Numbered from the stretch's first letter, positions 27,533 to 36,011 are shown. The stretch: DNA of 56,933 nt from Ureibacillus thermosphaericus (GCF_012396605.1 NZ_JAAXPW010000019.1:1-56933); one strand, 5' to 3'. The notes: generated by a model not told the origin, from the letters alone. Translations and numbers: made by a program.

Positions 27533-27901
27533 ATGATATTCATTGACTTTTTACTTGCATTTATTGTAGGTGGATTGATTTGTGCTATAGGTCAGTTATT
27601 AATGGATGTCGGAAAAATGACACCAGGAAAAACTTTATCTATTCTAGTTGTTGCGGGTTCAATTATTTCTGGATTAGGATGGTATCAACCTTTAATCGAC
27701 TTAGCGGGTGCTGGAGCGACAATACCCATTACATCTTTTGGACATTCATTAACCCAAGGAGCAATTGCAGAAGCCGAAAAACATGGCTGGGTAGGCGTAT
27801 TAACTGGAATGTTTGAAGTAACAAGTTCAGGTATTAGTTCTGCCATTGTTTTCGGGTTTATTGCAGCGTTAATTTTTAAGCCGAAAGGAAAAGTCAACTA
27901 G
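27533..27901 (+). CDS. spoVAE: Stage V sporulation protein AE (AEb type)
   Basis: 122 aa membrane protein with about four helices. It shares the SpoVAC fold: FIVGGLICAIGQLLMD, DLAGAGATIPITSFGHSL and GAIAEAEKHGWVGVLTGMF. It is part of the dipicolinate channel. Ten bases separate it from spoVAD. The genes spoVAA, AB, AEa and AF of the classical operon are absent here, so this is a three-gene spoVA set. The stop is followed after seven bases by the hairpin that ends the operon. Confidence 0.95.
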   Translation: MIFIDFLLAFIVGGLICAIGQLLMDVGKMTPGKTLSILVVAGSIISGLGWYQPLIDLAGAGATIPITSFGHSLTQGAIAEAEKHGWVGVLTGMFEVTSSGISSAIVFGFIAALIFKPKGKVN

Positions 27902-27908
27902 ACGATTA

Positions 27909-27969
27909 CCCCTCCTTAACGTTGTAGCTATGCATACACTACGACTGTATAGAAAGGAGGGGATTTTTT
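27909..27969 (+). terminator. Hairpin at the spoVA operon end containing the next gene's ribosome site
   Basis: CCCCTCCTT (27909-27917) is the exact complement of AAGGAGGGG (27954-27962), and inside them GTTGTAG (27921-27927) pairs with CTACGAC (27939-27945, one G-U). The 3' arm is directly followed by ATTTTTT, so the fold looks like an intrinsic terminator. That same arm is the ribosome-binding site of the yjcZ-like gene whose ATG is at 27970. Confidence 0.7.
27933..27941 (+). promoter_or_regulatory. Sigma-K-like -10 for the yjcZ-like gene
   Basis: CATACACTA fits CATANNNTA and lies in the hairpin loop. No AC is found 16-17 bases upstream, so the match is partial. A transcript from here would start near 27949 and lack the 5' arm of the hairpin. 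Confidence 0.4.
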
Positions 27970-28152
27970 ATGTGGAATAAATGTGGATGCCAACAACAAT
28001 ATCAACAAATTATGCCAGCCTATGACTATTGTGCACCCTCATATGTAAGTCCTGCATATTATAGAGGTAAATGTAAATACAACGGTAACATGTTTGTACT
28101 ACTCGTTGTATTATTCATTTTATTAATAATTGTAGGAGCATGTAAGTGGTAA
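27970..28152 (+). CDS. YjcZ-family small sporulation membrane protein
   Basis: 60 aa. A Cys/Tyr/Gln-rich head (WNKCGCQQQYQQ, with three CYS-type residues in 5-7 and around 19 and 36) is followed by a single C-terminal helix FVLLVVLFILLIIVGACKW, the hallmark of the YjcZ/SscA-like tiny spore proteins. The role in spores is poorly known; SscA is needed for proper coat assembly in B. subtilis. Its ribosome site AAGGAGGGG lies inside the hairpin described at 27909. The head is longer than in the usual 30-50 aa members. Confidence 0.85.
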   Translation: MWNKCGCQQQYQQIMPAYDYCAPSYVSPAYYRGKCKYNGNMFVLLVVLFILLIIVGACKW

Positions 28153-28163
28153 GGAGGGGAAGC

Positions 28164-28409
28164 ATGAATCATTTTTTTAAACAAATTGAAAAAAAGACTG
28201 GCGTAAGCATGGAAGAAATATTTGCACTAGCAAATGCGATACAACATGCGGATTTTACAAATGAAAAGCAAGTGCGTAAAATTGTTCGCCGAGTTAGTCA
28301 GTTAGCAAATAAGCCGATTTCTAAGGAATTAGAAGATCAAATTGTGAATTCAATTATAAATAATGGAGAATCATTAGACTTAAGTAGCATTCAAAGAATG
28401 TTAGGGTAA
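28164..28409 (+). CDS. spoVIF: Stage VI sporulation protein F (YjcC)
   Basis: 81 aa, all-helical, covering the full SpoVIF family length, with FFKQIEKKTGVSMEEIFALANAIQ, VRKIVRRVSQLAN and ISKELEDQIVNSI. In B. subtilis SpoVIF is needed for GerE-dependent coat assembly in the mother cell. The ATG at 28164 has AAGGAGGGG 4 bases upstream, the same ribosome site as the preceding gene; the two are 11 bases apart and form one transcript. Confidence 0.93.
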   Translation: MNHFFKQIEKKTGVSMEEIFALANAIQHADFTNEKQVRKIVRRVSQLANKPISKELEDQIVNSIINNGESLDLSSIQRMLG

Positions 28410-28417
28410 TGTTGATA

Positions 28418-28456
28418 GAGGGTGTCTAGAAAGTTTTCGACTTTCCAGACACCCTC
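28418..28456. terminator. Strong hairpin after spoVIF
   Basis: GAGGGTGTCT and AGACACCCTC pair perfectly, with an inner GAAAG/CTTTC stem. No T run follows on either strand. Similar GGGTGTC hairpins recur in Bacillales intergenic DNA (recalled), so it may be a dispersed repeat as well as a terminator. Confidence 0.55.
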
Positions 28457-28575
28457 ACTTCTTATGATTATCTATCTTTGTTTCTGTGGTATTTGAAACA
28501 AGTTTCCTCATTGAAAAGGCGAGATCTCAAAAGGCTTTTCAGAAGGCTCTTACATTTCATGCAGTTATTTTGAGA

Positions 28576-28612
28576 AAAGAAAATGAGCGAATTAAAAAAC
28601 TCGCCCATTGTT
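28576..28612 (-). terminator. Terminator of yjcH-yjcG
   Basis: On the minus strand AATGGGCGA pairs with TTCGCTCATT and is followed by TTTTCTTTT. Confidence 0.75.
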
Positions 28613-28646
28613 AAGCTAAGCTGCTTTTAAGTGTCAATGAATTTGA

Positions 28647-29162
28647 TTATAATTCTCCAGTTAATTTATATGTTTCGTACGTTGTCCAAGACCCATCTTC
28701 CAATTGATAAATTAGGTGTATGCGGTCAATTTCTTCCTTTTCATCAATACCAATCATACGCAATTGAGGATAAATATCGTCATGTTCTGTCTCCGTTAAA
28801 TCACGACCGATTGTAATGTGTGGGATAAACACATGTTTTGGTTCACCAATGTTGATTTCTTTATATAAATCATCGTGAATGTTTTGCAATTGATCCGTTA
28901 GCTCAATTTTAAAGTAAATGACGTTCGTTGTTGGAAAGAACGAGCTGACCTTCGATGCGTGTATTTTTAGCGGACCATATTTATTTGTAATGGATTTGAT
29001 TGTATTTGAAACACTTTCAATTTGTGATTCATCCACTTCAAAGGCTTCTTTTAACGTAATATAAGGGGTAATTTTTGAATAATGGGAATCATATCGTTTG
29101 CGATAAGTATTCGCCAAATCTTGCAGTTTTTTTGATGGAAATGCCACAACACTTAACTTCAT
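28647..29162 (-). CDS. yjcG: YjcG-type 2H phosphoesterase with first catalytic histidine missing
   Basis: 171 aa, the family's usual length. 2H phosphoesterases need two HxT/S motifs. The second, HITIG (in VFIPHITIGRD, about residue 118), is intact. The first aligns to TPYITLKEAF (about residue 33), where the histidine is tyrosine (codon TAT against CAT). B. subtilis YjcG has PPHLTL here (recalled). Activity as an RNA ligase or cyclic-phosphodiesterase is therefore doubtful. It lies 67 bases after yjcH on the same strand, as in B. subtilis. Confidence 0.87.
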   Translation of the reverse strand: MKLSVVAFPSKKLQDLANTYRKRYDSHYSKITPYITLKEAFEVDESQIESVSNTIKSITNKYGPLKIHASKVSSFFPTTNVIYFKIELTDQLQNIHDDLYKEINIGEPKHVFIPHITIGRDLTETEHDDIYPQLRMIGIDEKEEIDRIHLIYQLEDGSWTTYETYKLTGEL

Positions 29163-29229
29163 CCGCTTTCCTCCCTAAAATGCAAATTTTACTTAAGTAT
29201 AGCAAATAATGCCCGGAGAATACATTATT

Positions 29230-29955
29230 TTATATTCCAAAAGTTTTGCAAAGTGCTCTTCTTAAATCTGGTTTCCAGTATTTCCATGTATGGTTGCCAT
29301 CAAACTCATCGTAGAATATATTGAGATAATTTTTAGAGTGTAACAATTTATTTAATTCCCGATTAGGTGTTAGGAAATCCTTCACTTCTTTATCAAGTGT
29401 TACAACTTCCTTTTCTTGTTTTCCTATAACATGATAAATTGACAACGTATTATGAGTTGGTGCTTCCTCAACTGCTTTTAATACCCATTCATCTACATAA
29501 GGTGATTGTAAAATAACTTTGCCAAAAGTATGTGGATATTTGATTGCGGCAAGAAGAGATACAGTTGCTGCCATGGAATCTCCAATTAACCCTCGACTAG
29601 CACCAAGCGCTGTTGTTGAAAATTCATTATCAATGAATGGTACTAGCTCATGTGCTAAAAATTTCAAATAAGCAGCATGTTGATCTCCTGTCGGTATGTA
29701 TTTTCTCTTACGATCTTGTGCATTTTTGTAAGGCACTCCGACGATAATTAAGTTTTCGATTTCATAATTGTCCATTAATTCATCAGCAATACGAGAAATT
29801 CCACCTAATTGGAAGTAATCTTTTCCATCTGATGCAATTAAAATGTTATATTTATAGAGAGGGGTATAATTTCCAGGAGTATATACAAGCAACTCAAAGT
29901 GTTCATCTAATGCATTACTATAAAATGGTATTTCTTGAATAGATCCTTTTTCCAC
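29230..29955 (-). CDS. yjcH: Esterase family protein (YjcH-like, enterochelin-esterase fold)
   Basis: 241 aa alpha/beta hydrolase. The nucleophile serine sits in RGLIGDSMAATVSL (about residue 128), the usual GxSxxA/G elbow with GDSMAA. An acid residue is likely in the VIGKQEKEVVTLD region and His in FDGNHTWKYW (about 225). Cytosolic, without signal peptide. The substrate is unknown; homology to Fes-type esterases is structural. AAAGGAGG lies near the ATG. Confidence 0.88.
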   Translation of the reverse strand: MEKGSIQEIPFYSNALDEHFELLVYTPGNYTPLYKYNILIASDGKDYFQLGGISRIADELMDNYEIENLIIVGVPYKNAQDRKRKYIPTGDQHAAYLKFLAHELVPFIDNEFSTTALGASRGLIGDSMAATVSLLAAIKYPHTFGKVILQSPYVDEWVLKAVEEAPTHNTLSIYHVIGKQEKEVVTLDKEVKDFLTPNRELNKLLHSKNYLNIFYDEFDGNHTWKYWKPDLRRALCKTFGI

Positions 29956-30082
29956 CTTTTATCCTCCTTAAAACAGTTGTTCATAATTGTATCATAATTC
30001 GAAAATATCGTGTATTATGAAATAAGAGAATATTTAAAATAAGCATTATAAAGGAAAATTCAAATAAAGTGAGGATTCACAA

Positions 30083-30673
30083 ATGCAAGAGAAACAAAGT
30101 CGAGTACATTCGAATTACGTGACGAAAGCAGCTAAGGAAGCATTACAAAGAAGAGGCGTAACAATTGAAGATATAGCTGAAATTGTGTATGAAATGCAGT
30201 CACCATATAATCATGGCTTAACTTTAGAACATTGCATTAATTCCGTTGAGCGCGTTATTATGAAGCGGGAAGTTCAACATGCAATACTTGTCGGCATAGA
30301 ACTAGATGAATTAGCAGAAAAAAAGATGCTTTCAGAACCACTTCAAGCGCTTGTTGAAAATGATGAGGGTTTGTTTGGTGTCGATGAAACGATTGCTTTA
30401 GGTTCTGTTTTGACATACGGAAGTATTGCATTAACGACTTATGGTCATTTAGATAAAAATAAAATCGGTATTATTAAAAAGTTAGACACAAAAGCTGGCA
30501 AAGGAGTCCATACATTTTTAGATGATTTAGTGGCTAGTATTTCCGCATGTGCTGCGAGCCGTATTGCACATAAAATGCGAGATTTAGAGGAAGAAGGGGA
30601 AACATTTCAAGATGTTCCTCCAATGGAATTAGGACCTGAAGGAGAAATGTTGCCGGTCGATGATGAACCATAA
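30083..30673 (+). CDS. pgpA: Phosphatidylglycerophosphatase A (YutG-like)
   Basis: 196 aa. The PgpA family core includes EIVYEMQSPY near residue 32, ALGSVLTYGSIALTTYGHLDK (about 97-118) and KGVHTFLDDLVASISACAASR. The family dephosphorylates phosphatidylglycerophosphate at the membrane; the Bacillus-type proteins like this one lack the long membrane segments of the E. coli enzyme, so the activity is a family-level inference. The C-terminal tail is acidic. Confidence 0.85.
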   Translation: MQEKQSRVHSNYVTKAAKEALQRRGVTIEDIAEIVYEMQSPYNHGLTLEHCINSVERVIMKREVQHAILVGIELDELAEKKMLSEPLQALVENDEGLFGVDETIALGSVLTYGSIALTTYGHLDKNKIGIIKKLDTKAGKGVHTFLDDLVASISACAASRIAHKMRDLEEEGETFQDVPPMELGPEGEMLPVDDEP

Positions 30674-30722
30674 TAAAGGCTGGGGTGAGACATGCCCAGC
30701 CTGTTCTTATTTATTTAAATGT

Positions 30723-30887
30723 TTAATTTTCTGTTTCCTCACCAGTATAATTATTTTCCTCTTGTGGTAATTGTTCTTTAAAGTATAAAAACGATTCGTC
30801 CTCTAATTGATGAATTTTTTCTTCATTTATTCCGATAGCCAAGGGTCCAGAAAAAATTTCTTCCCACCAATATTCAGTCGAAATCAT
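30723..30887 (-). CDS. Small acidic protein of unknown function (54 aa)
   Basis: 54 codons from ATG at 30887 with GAGGGGG 9 bases upstream on the minus strand and a stop just before the start codon. The protein begins MISTEYWWEEIFSGPLAIG, is strongly acidic in its second half (QEENNYTGEETEN) and has no membrane segment. The family is not recognised. A good ribosome site, coding-like composition and a fitting intergenic space (30674-31028, otherwise empty) support it. Confidence 0.55.
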   Translation of the reverse strand: MISTEYWWEEIFSGPLAIGINEEKIHQLEDESFLYFKEQLPQEENNYTGEETEN

Positions 30888-31028
30888 ACATCATTGCCCC
30901 CTCTTCAAAAATTCTTGTTAAAGAACCTCCATAGCTAATTTTTAAAAGGAGTTCTTCAATAAGTTGTAGTAATATTACTGTAGTTAGTATGGACTGAAAA
31001 AATTAATTTATGTATTCGGGAGGAAATA

Positions 31029-32417
31029 ATGAAATTTGATATATATGATGTGGAAGTAATGATTCGAGAACAAAAGGATTTTTTTTATTCGGGGCAAACA
31101 AGGGATATAGAATATCGAAAAAAACAATTACTAAACTTGAGAAATACAATCAAAAAGTATGAAAGTGAAATATTAAAAGCATTAAATTTGGATTTAAGAA
31201 AAAGCGAATTCGAAGCTTATTCTAATGAAGTTGGTTTCGTGTTGCACAGCATTCAACATATGATCAAGTCTATCGATGAGTGGGCAAAACCTGTGGAAGT
31301 GAAAACGCCATTCCACTTTCAACCGGCAAAGAGCATGATTATTCGAGAACCATATGGTGTTGTATTGATTATTGGTCCTTTCAACTATCCGTTCCAATTA
31401 GTGATGGAGCCGTTAATTGGAGCTATCATTGGTGGAAATACTGCCATTGTAAAACCTTCTGAGTCTGCTATTCATACTGCTCAAATCATTAAAAAAATTA
31501 TTGAAGAAACCTTTGATTCGCGGTATATACGAGTTGTTGAAGGAGAGAAGGAAGAAGTAAATGCATTGATTCATGCTCCTTTTGATTATATTTTCTTTAC
31601 AGGCAGCGTCTCGGTCGGAAAAATTGTCATGCGTGCTGCGGCTGAACGGCTTACACCAATTACTCTTGAGTTAGGTGGAAAAAGCCCTACAATAGTAGAT
31701 AAAAGTGCAAATCTTGATGTTGCAGCAAAACGAATTACATGGGGCAAATTTAACAATGTTGGACAAACTTGCGTCGCACCTGATTATCTTCTAGTCCATT
31801 CTTCGATTTATGAAAAATTTATGAAAAAACTAAAGCAAGCAATTGTTAGTTTTTATGGAAAGAATCCTCAATTAAGTAAAGATTACGGACGAATCGTCAA
31901 TGAACGACACTTTGATCGACTTGCAAAACTTTTACAATCGGAAAAGCACAATGTCACTTTTGGCGGAAGAACGGACAGAAAGGATTTATATATCGAGCCT
32001 ACCATCATTGAAAATATAAGTTGGCAAAGTCCTGTTATGGAAGATGAAATATTTGGACCGTTATTGCCTGTATTGAAGTACGACGATTTATCAAGAGTAA
32101 TTGAGCAAATTCGAAAACTTCCAAAACCGTTAGCAGCTTATTTCTTTTCAGAAGACGAAAAACAAATTGATAATTTTTTACAAGAGTTACCTTTTGGTGG
32201 AGGTTGTATAAACGATACGGTGACTCACGTAGGCAATATCTATTTACCTTTCGGAGGCGTAGGCACTTCTGGAATGAACAGTTACCATGGAAAAGCGAGT
32301 TTTGAAACGTTTACCCATGCAAAATCGATTTTGAAGCGTTCATCTAAATTTGCTAATAACTTATTATTTCCACCATATAAACAAAAAGTGAAATTAGTTC
32401 GAAAAATCCTGAAATAA
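31029..32417 (+). CDS. Aldehyde dehydrogenase (YwdH-like)
   Basis: 462 aa, class 3-like ALDH. The nucleophilic cysteine is in VGQTCVAPDY (about residue 248), the general-base glutamate in LELGGKSP (about 214), the NAD site in GSVSVGKIV (about 192) and PFNYPFQL near 119. It oxidises fatty or other aliphatic aldehydes with NAD(P). The C-terminal hydrophobic-basic tail (NNLLFPPYKQKVKLVRKI) may touch the membrane, as in fatty-aldehyde dehydrogenases. GGGAGG before the ATG. Confidence 0.93.
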   Translation: MKFDIYDVEVMIREQKDFFYSGQTRDIEYRKKQLLNLRNTIKKYESEILKALNLDLRKSEFEAYSNEVGFVLHSIQHMIKSIDEWAKPVEVKTPFHFQPAKSMIIREPYGVVLIIGPFNYPFQLVMEPLIGAIIGGNTAIVKPSESAIHTAQIIKKIIEETFDSRYIRVVEGEKEEVNALIHAPFDYIFFTGSVSVGKIVMRAAAERLTPITLELGGKSPTIVDKSANLDVAAKRITWGKFNNVGQTCVAPDYLLVHSSIYEKFMKKLKQAIVSFYGKNPQLSKDYGRIVNERHFDRLAKLLQSEKHNVTFGGRTDRKDLYIEPTIIENISWQSPVMEDEIFGPLLPVLKYDDLSRVIEQIRKLPKPLAAYFFSEDEKQIDNFLQELPFGGGCINDTVTHVGNIYLPFGGVGTSGMNSYHGKASFETFTHAKSILKRSSKFANNLLFPPYKQKVKLVRKILK

Positions 32418-32674
32418 ATTGAATTATTCAATTGTGGTAAAAAGAAAAATTATTTCATAGCGTATTTATTTTGAAAAAAATCGGCTTATGTCGTCAAAAT
32501 TCGACATAATTCTAAAAAATTCATATTTCAAAAATTATTTTTGTCGAATATTATCTATTTTTGATATGATTATTATCATTAAAGAAAATGTTTATTAATA
32601 ACAATATACACCGTTGCTACATAGAAAAGTGAGTTTATATCGTAACTTACCATTGGATATACGGAGGAAGAAAA

Positions 32675-34147
32675 ATGATTACAGAAGAATTATTGAGCGT
32701 CATACCACTAAAACAAGTAATTGGACAATTGCCAAATACTATTAAGGATATTTCCAACGATTCAAGAAGTGTGCAACCAAAAAGTTTATTTATTTGTATT
32801 AAAGGTTACACGGTAGACGGTCATGATTTTGCTCAAGATGCAGTGAATCAAGGTGCGACGGTTGTGATTGCAGAACGACCGTTGCAATTAGAAGGGAATG
32901 TGGCGCAAGTAATTGTACCGGATACGGAGAGGACATTAGGACTCATTGCCGCTAAATTTTTTGATTATCCTTCAAAAGATTTAACGATGATTGGTGTCAC
33001 TGGAACAAATGGAAAAACAAGCGTTTCAAACATCATTCATCAAATGTACGTGGGTATAGGAGAAAAATCTGCTTTATCGGGAACTATTGGCTTTAATTTG
33101 AATGGTGTTCTGTATGAAACAGCAAATACAACAAGCGATGCTTTAAACACTCAACAAATGATATTCCGTGCGAAGATGGAAGGTTGCCACACGATGGTCA
33201 TGGAAGTTTCATCTCACGGACTATCATTAGGAAGACTTGCGGGTGTGGATTTTGATGTGGCTGTATTTACAAATTTAACCCATGACCATTTAGATTTCCA
33301 TGGAACAATGGAGGAGTATGGTTACGCAAAAGGGCTATTATTTTCACAATTAGGACAAGATTTGACAAAAAATAAAACAGTTGTATTAAATGCGGATGAT
33401 CCTTGGTCTAAAAAGTATGCAACTATGACACCGTTTCCAATTTGGACATATGGGTTAAAAAATGATGCTCATTTCCGGGCTGAAAATTGCGAGTATAATG
33501 ATGAAAGCACTTCCTTTGACATGATTACACCAGAAGGAAAGTTTCCTGTTACAATGCAATTACTAGGGGAGTTTAATGTTTATAATGTTTTAGCTGCTGT
33601 AGCTGTTTTATATGCTCGGGGGTATCCGATTGACATCATCATCGAGCAAATTGAAGATTTAGTACCGATTCGAGGTCGCATGCAAAAGGTTAAAACAGAT
33701 TTACCACTACATATTTTTATTGATTATGCCCATACGCCAGATGCGATTGAAAAAGCAATTGAAGCGGCAATGCCTTTTAAAAAGCCAGAAAATAAACTCA
33801 TCTTCCTTGTGGGGACTGGTGGAAATCGAGATAAATCAAAACGTCCAACAATGGCTGAAAAAGCATCCAAAGCTGATTATGTTGTTTTAACAACGGATGA
33901 TCCACGTTTTGAAGATTATGATAGTATTACAGGGGATTTAGCGAAAGGAATGCTTCATGAGAATTATGCTTGTATTGGTGATCGGGCAGAAGCGGTGCGC
34001 CATGCAGTATCTGTTGCTAATCCTGGAGATATTATCATTTTTGCTGGAAAGGGTCATGAAGACTATCAAATAATAGGCAATAAAAAGTACCCGCATAGTG
34101 ATGCTGATATTGCATTAGAAGCTGCGAAATTAAAATTCGTAAAATAA
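32675..34147 (+). CDS. murE: UDP-MurNAc-tripeptide synthetase (MurE)
   Basis: 490 aa Mur ligase. N-terminal domain binds UDP, the central ATPase carries GVTGTNGKTS (about 107-116), and the C-terminal domain holds TTDDPRFED near residue 406 in place of the DNPR motif typical of meso-DAP-adding enzymes. It adds the third amino acid, L-Lys or meso-DAP, to UDP-MurNAc-L-Ala-D-Glu. The gene stands outside any division/cell-wall cluster and precedes prfC, as in Staphylococcus aureus (recalled), whose MurE adds lysine. Specificity is left open because the arginine is kept. Confidence 0.95.
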   Translation: MITEELLSVIPLKQVIGQLPNTIKDISNDSRSVQPKSLFICIKGYTVDGHDFAQDAVNQGATVVIAERPLQLEGNVAQVIVPDTERTLGLIAAKFFDYPSKDLTMIGVTGTNGKTSVSNIIHQMYVGIGEKSALSGTIGFNLNGVLYETANTTSDALNTQQMIFRAKMEGCHTMVMEVSSHGLSLGRLAGVDFDVAVFTNLTHDHLDFHGTMEEYGYAKGLLFSQLGQDLTKNKTVVLNADDPWSKKYATMTPFPIWTYGLKNDAHFRAENCEYNDESTSFDMITPEGKFPVTMQLLGEFNVYNVLAAVAVLYARGYPIDIIIEQIEDLVPIRGRMQKVKTDLPLHIFIDYAHTPDAIEKAIEAAMPFKKPENKLIFLVGTGGNRDKSKRPTMAEKASKADYVVLTTDDPRFEDYDSITGDLAKGMLHENYACIGDRAEAVRHAVSVANPGDIIIFAGKGHEDYQIIGNKKYPHSDADIALEAAKLKFVK

Positions 34148-34158
34148 TATTATGAAAA

Positions 34159-34191
34159 TATAGCCGTCTCAAATAATTGAGGGACGGCTAA
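34159..34191 (+). terminator. Hairpin after murE
   Basis: TAGCCGTC pairs with GACGGCTA, with an inner TC/GA extension; no T run follows, so termination strength is uncertain. Confidence 0.5.
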
Positions 34192-34335
34192 AATTATGAT
34201 GATAAGAAAAGGTATTGTTATGTAAGAGATTTCGTTGTTAATTTATAGAAGGCTATTCATGAAAATCAGAAAATGGTTGTCGGAATAGGGGAAATTCTTT
34301 TATTATTGTTTACGTAGAAAAAGGAGACGTAGAAA

Positions 34336-35913
34336 ATGACTACAAAATTAGAACAAGAAATTTTATCTCGTCGTACATTTGCCATCATTTCCCACCCGGA
34401 TGCAGGGAAGACGACGATGACTGAAAAATTATTGCTATTTGGTGGGGCCATTCGAGCTGCTGGAACAGTAAAAGGGAAAAAAACTGGAAAATTTGCAACG
34501 AGTGACTGGATGGAAATTGAAAAACAACGGGGGATTTCCGTAACATCTTCCGTGCTGCAATTTGATTATAACGGTTATCGAGTAAATATTTTAGATACTC
34601 CTGGACACCAAGATTTTTCAGAGGATACGTATCGTACATTAATGGCAGTGGATAGTGCTGTCATGGTCATCGATGCAGCAAAAGGGATTGAAGCACAAAC
34701 AATTAAATTATTCAAAGTTTGTCGCATGCGTGGAATTCCAATTTTTACATTCATTAATAAATTGGATCGCCAAGGAAAAGAGCCGCTAGAATTAATTCAA
34801 GAAATTGAAGAAGTGCTTGAAATCCAAGCCTATCCAATGAACTGGCCAATTGGTATGGGGAAAGAGTTCCTCGGTATTTACGACCGCTTCCATCGACGCA
34901 TTGAGCAATTCAGAGTAGATGAGAAGGATCGTTTTTTACCATTAGATGAAAATGGAGAATTAGCTGTTGATCATCCAATGAAGGAAACTTCGTATTATAC
35001 ACAAGCAATGGATGATATTCAATTATTAGATGAAGCAGGTAACGAATTTTCTGAAGAAGAAATTCGCCGCGGTGAATTAACACCTGTCTTTTTCGGTTCT
35101 GCATTAACAAACTTTGGCGTGCAAACTTTTTTAGAAACCTATTTACAGTTTGCACCATCTCCACAACCTAGATTAACTGAAGATGAACAATTGATTGATC
35201 CAGTTTCACATGAAGAACTTTCCGGATTTGTGTTTAAAATTCAAGCAAATATGAATCCAGCCCATCGAGATCGGATTGCCTTTGTTCGCATTGTATCTGG
35301 GAAGTTTGAACGAGGAATGAATGTTACTTTAGCTCGTACAGGCAAAACGTTTAAAGTGACCCAATCCACACAATTTTTAGCTGAAACTCGTGAAACGGTT
35401 GACGAAGCGGTAGCGGGAGATATCATTGGTCTATATGATACGGGAACATATCAAATTGGTGATACGATTGTTGGTGGAAAGAAAATATTCCAATTTGAAA
35501 AACTCCCACAATTTACACCGGAATTGTTTGTCAAAGTAAGTGCAAAAAACGTAATGAAATCCAAACAGTTCCATAAAGGAATTCTTCAACTTGTACAAGA
35601 AGGAGCCATTCAATATTATAAAACGTTACACACGGAAGAGATTATGCTTGGTGCGGTTGGTCAATTGCAGTTCGAAGTATTTGAACATCGAATGAAGCAT
35701 GAATATAATGTGGAAGTCGTAATGCAACCAATCGGATCTAAAATTGCCCGTTGGATTAAAAATGAAAATGAGGTAAAAGAATCAATGTCTTCATCCCGTT
35801 CTATGCTCGTAAAAGACCGTTTCGACAATCTTGTCTTTTTATTTGAAAATGAATTTGCAATGCGTTGGTTTTCAGAGAAAAACGAGCATATTCAATTATA
35901 TAGTTTGCTTTAA
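34336..35913 (+). CDS. prfC: Peptide chain release factor 3
   Basis: 525 aa translational GTPase that recycles class I release factors from the ribosome. The G1 loop is [10 protein letters not shown] (about 19-28), the switch [10 protein letters not shown] (about 93), NKLD (about 147) and an RF3-specific C-terminal domain ending in [11 protein letters not shown]. The ATG has GGAGAC upstream. It follows murE by 188 bases. Its presence is patchy in Bacillales and absent from B. subtilis, as far as I recall. Confidence 0.96.
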   Translation: MTTKLEQEILSRRTFAIISHPDAGKTTMTEKLLLFGGAIRAAGTVKGKKTGKFATSDWMEIEKQRGISVTSSVLQFDYNGYRVNILDTPGHQDFSEDTYRTLMAVDSAVMVIDAAKGIEAQTIKLFKVCRMRGIPIFTFINKLDRQGKEPLELIQEIEEVLEIQAYPMNWPIGMGKEFLGIYDRFHRRIEQFRVDEKDRFLPLDENGELAVDHPMKETSYYTQAMDDIQLLDEAGNEFSEEEIRRGELTPVFFGSALTNFGVQTFLETYLQFAPSPQPRLTEDEQLIDPVSHEELSGFVFKIQANMNPAHRDRIAFVRIVSGKFERGMNVTLARTGKTFKVTQSTQFLAETRETVDEAVAGDIIGLYDTGTYQIGDTIVGGKKIFQFEKLPQFTPELFVKVSAKNVMKSKQFHKGILQLVQEGAIQYYKTLHTEEIMLGAVGQLQFEVFEHRMKHEYNVEVVMQPIGSKIARWIKNENEVKESMSSSRSMLVKDRFDNLVFLFENEFAMRWFSEKNEHIQLYSLL

Positions 35914-35973
35914 GTTGTTTAGTTGTATAAGTAATGCAAGAATACAAGTTTACGAATAATAAGCGTGTAGGAA

Positions 35974-36011
35974 GAGAGCGAGGAGTTATCCTTTCGCTCT
36001 TTTTCTTTTTT
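35974..36011 (+). terminator. Terminator of prfC
   Basis: AGAGCGA pairs with TCGCTCT and is followed by TTTTTCTTTTTT. Confidence 0.85.

Noticed and set aside
25683-27901. Mobile spoVA2 (Tn-borne) operon
   Set aside because: No transposase, resolvase, DUF1657 or DUF421 genes and no terminal repeats nearby; kept only as a relationship to test.
32520-32600. Fur/PerR box upstream of murE (TGATTATTATCA-like)
   Set aside because: Only one half fits the 7-1-7 pattern; the left half does not match.
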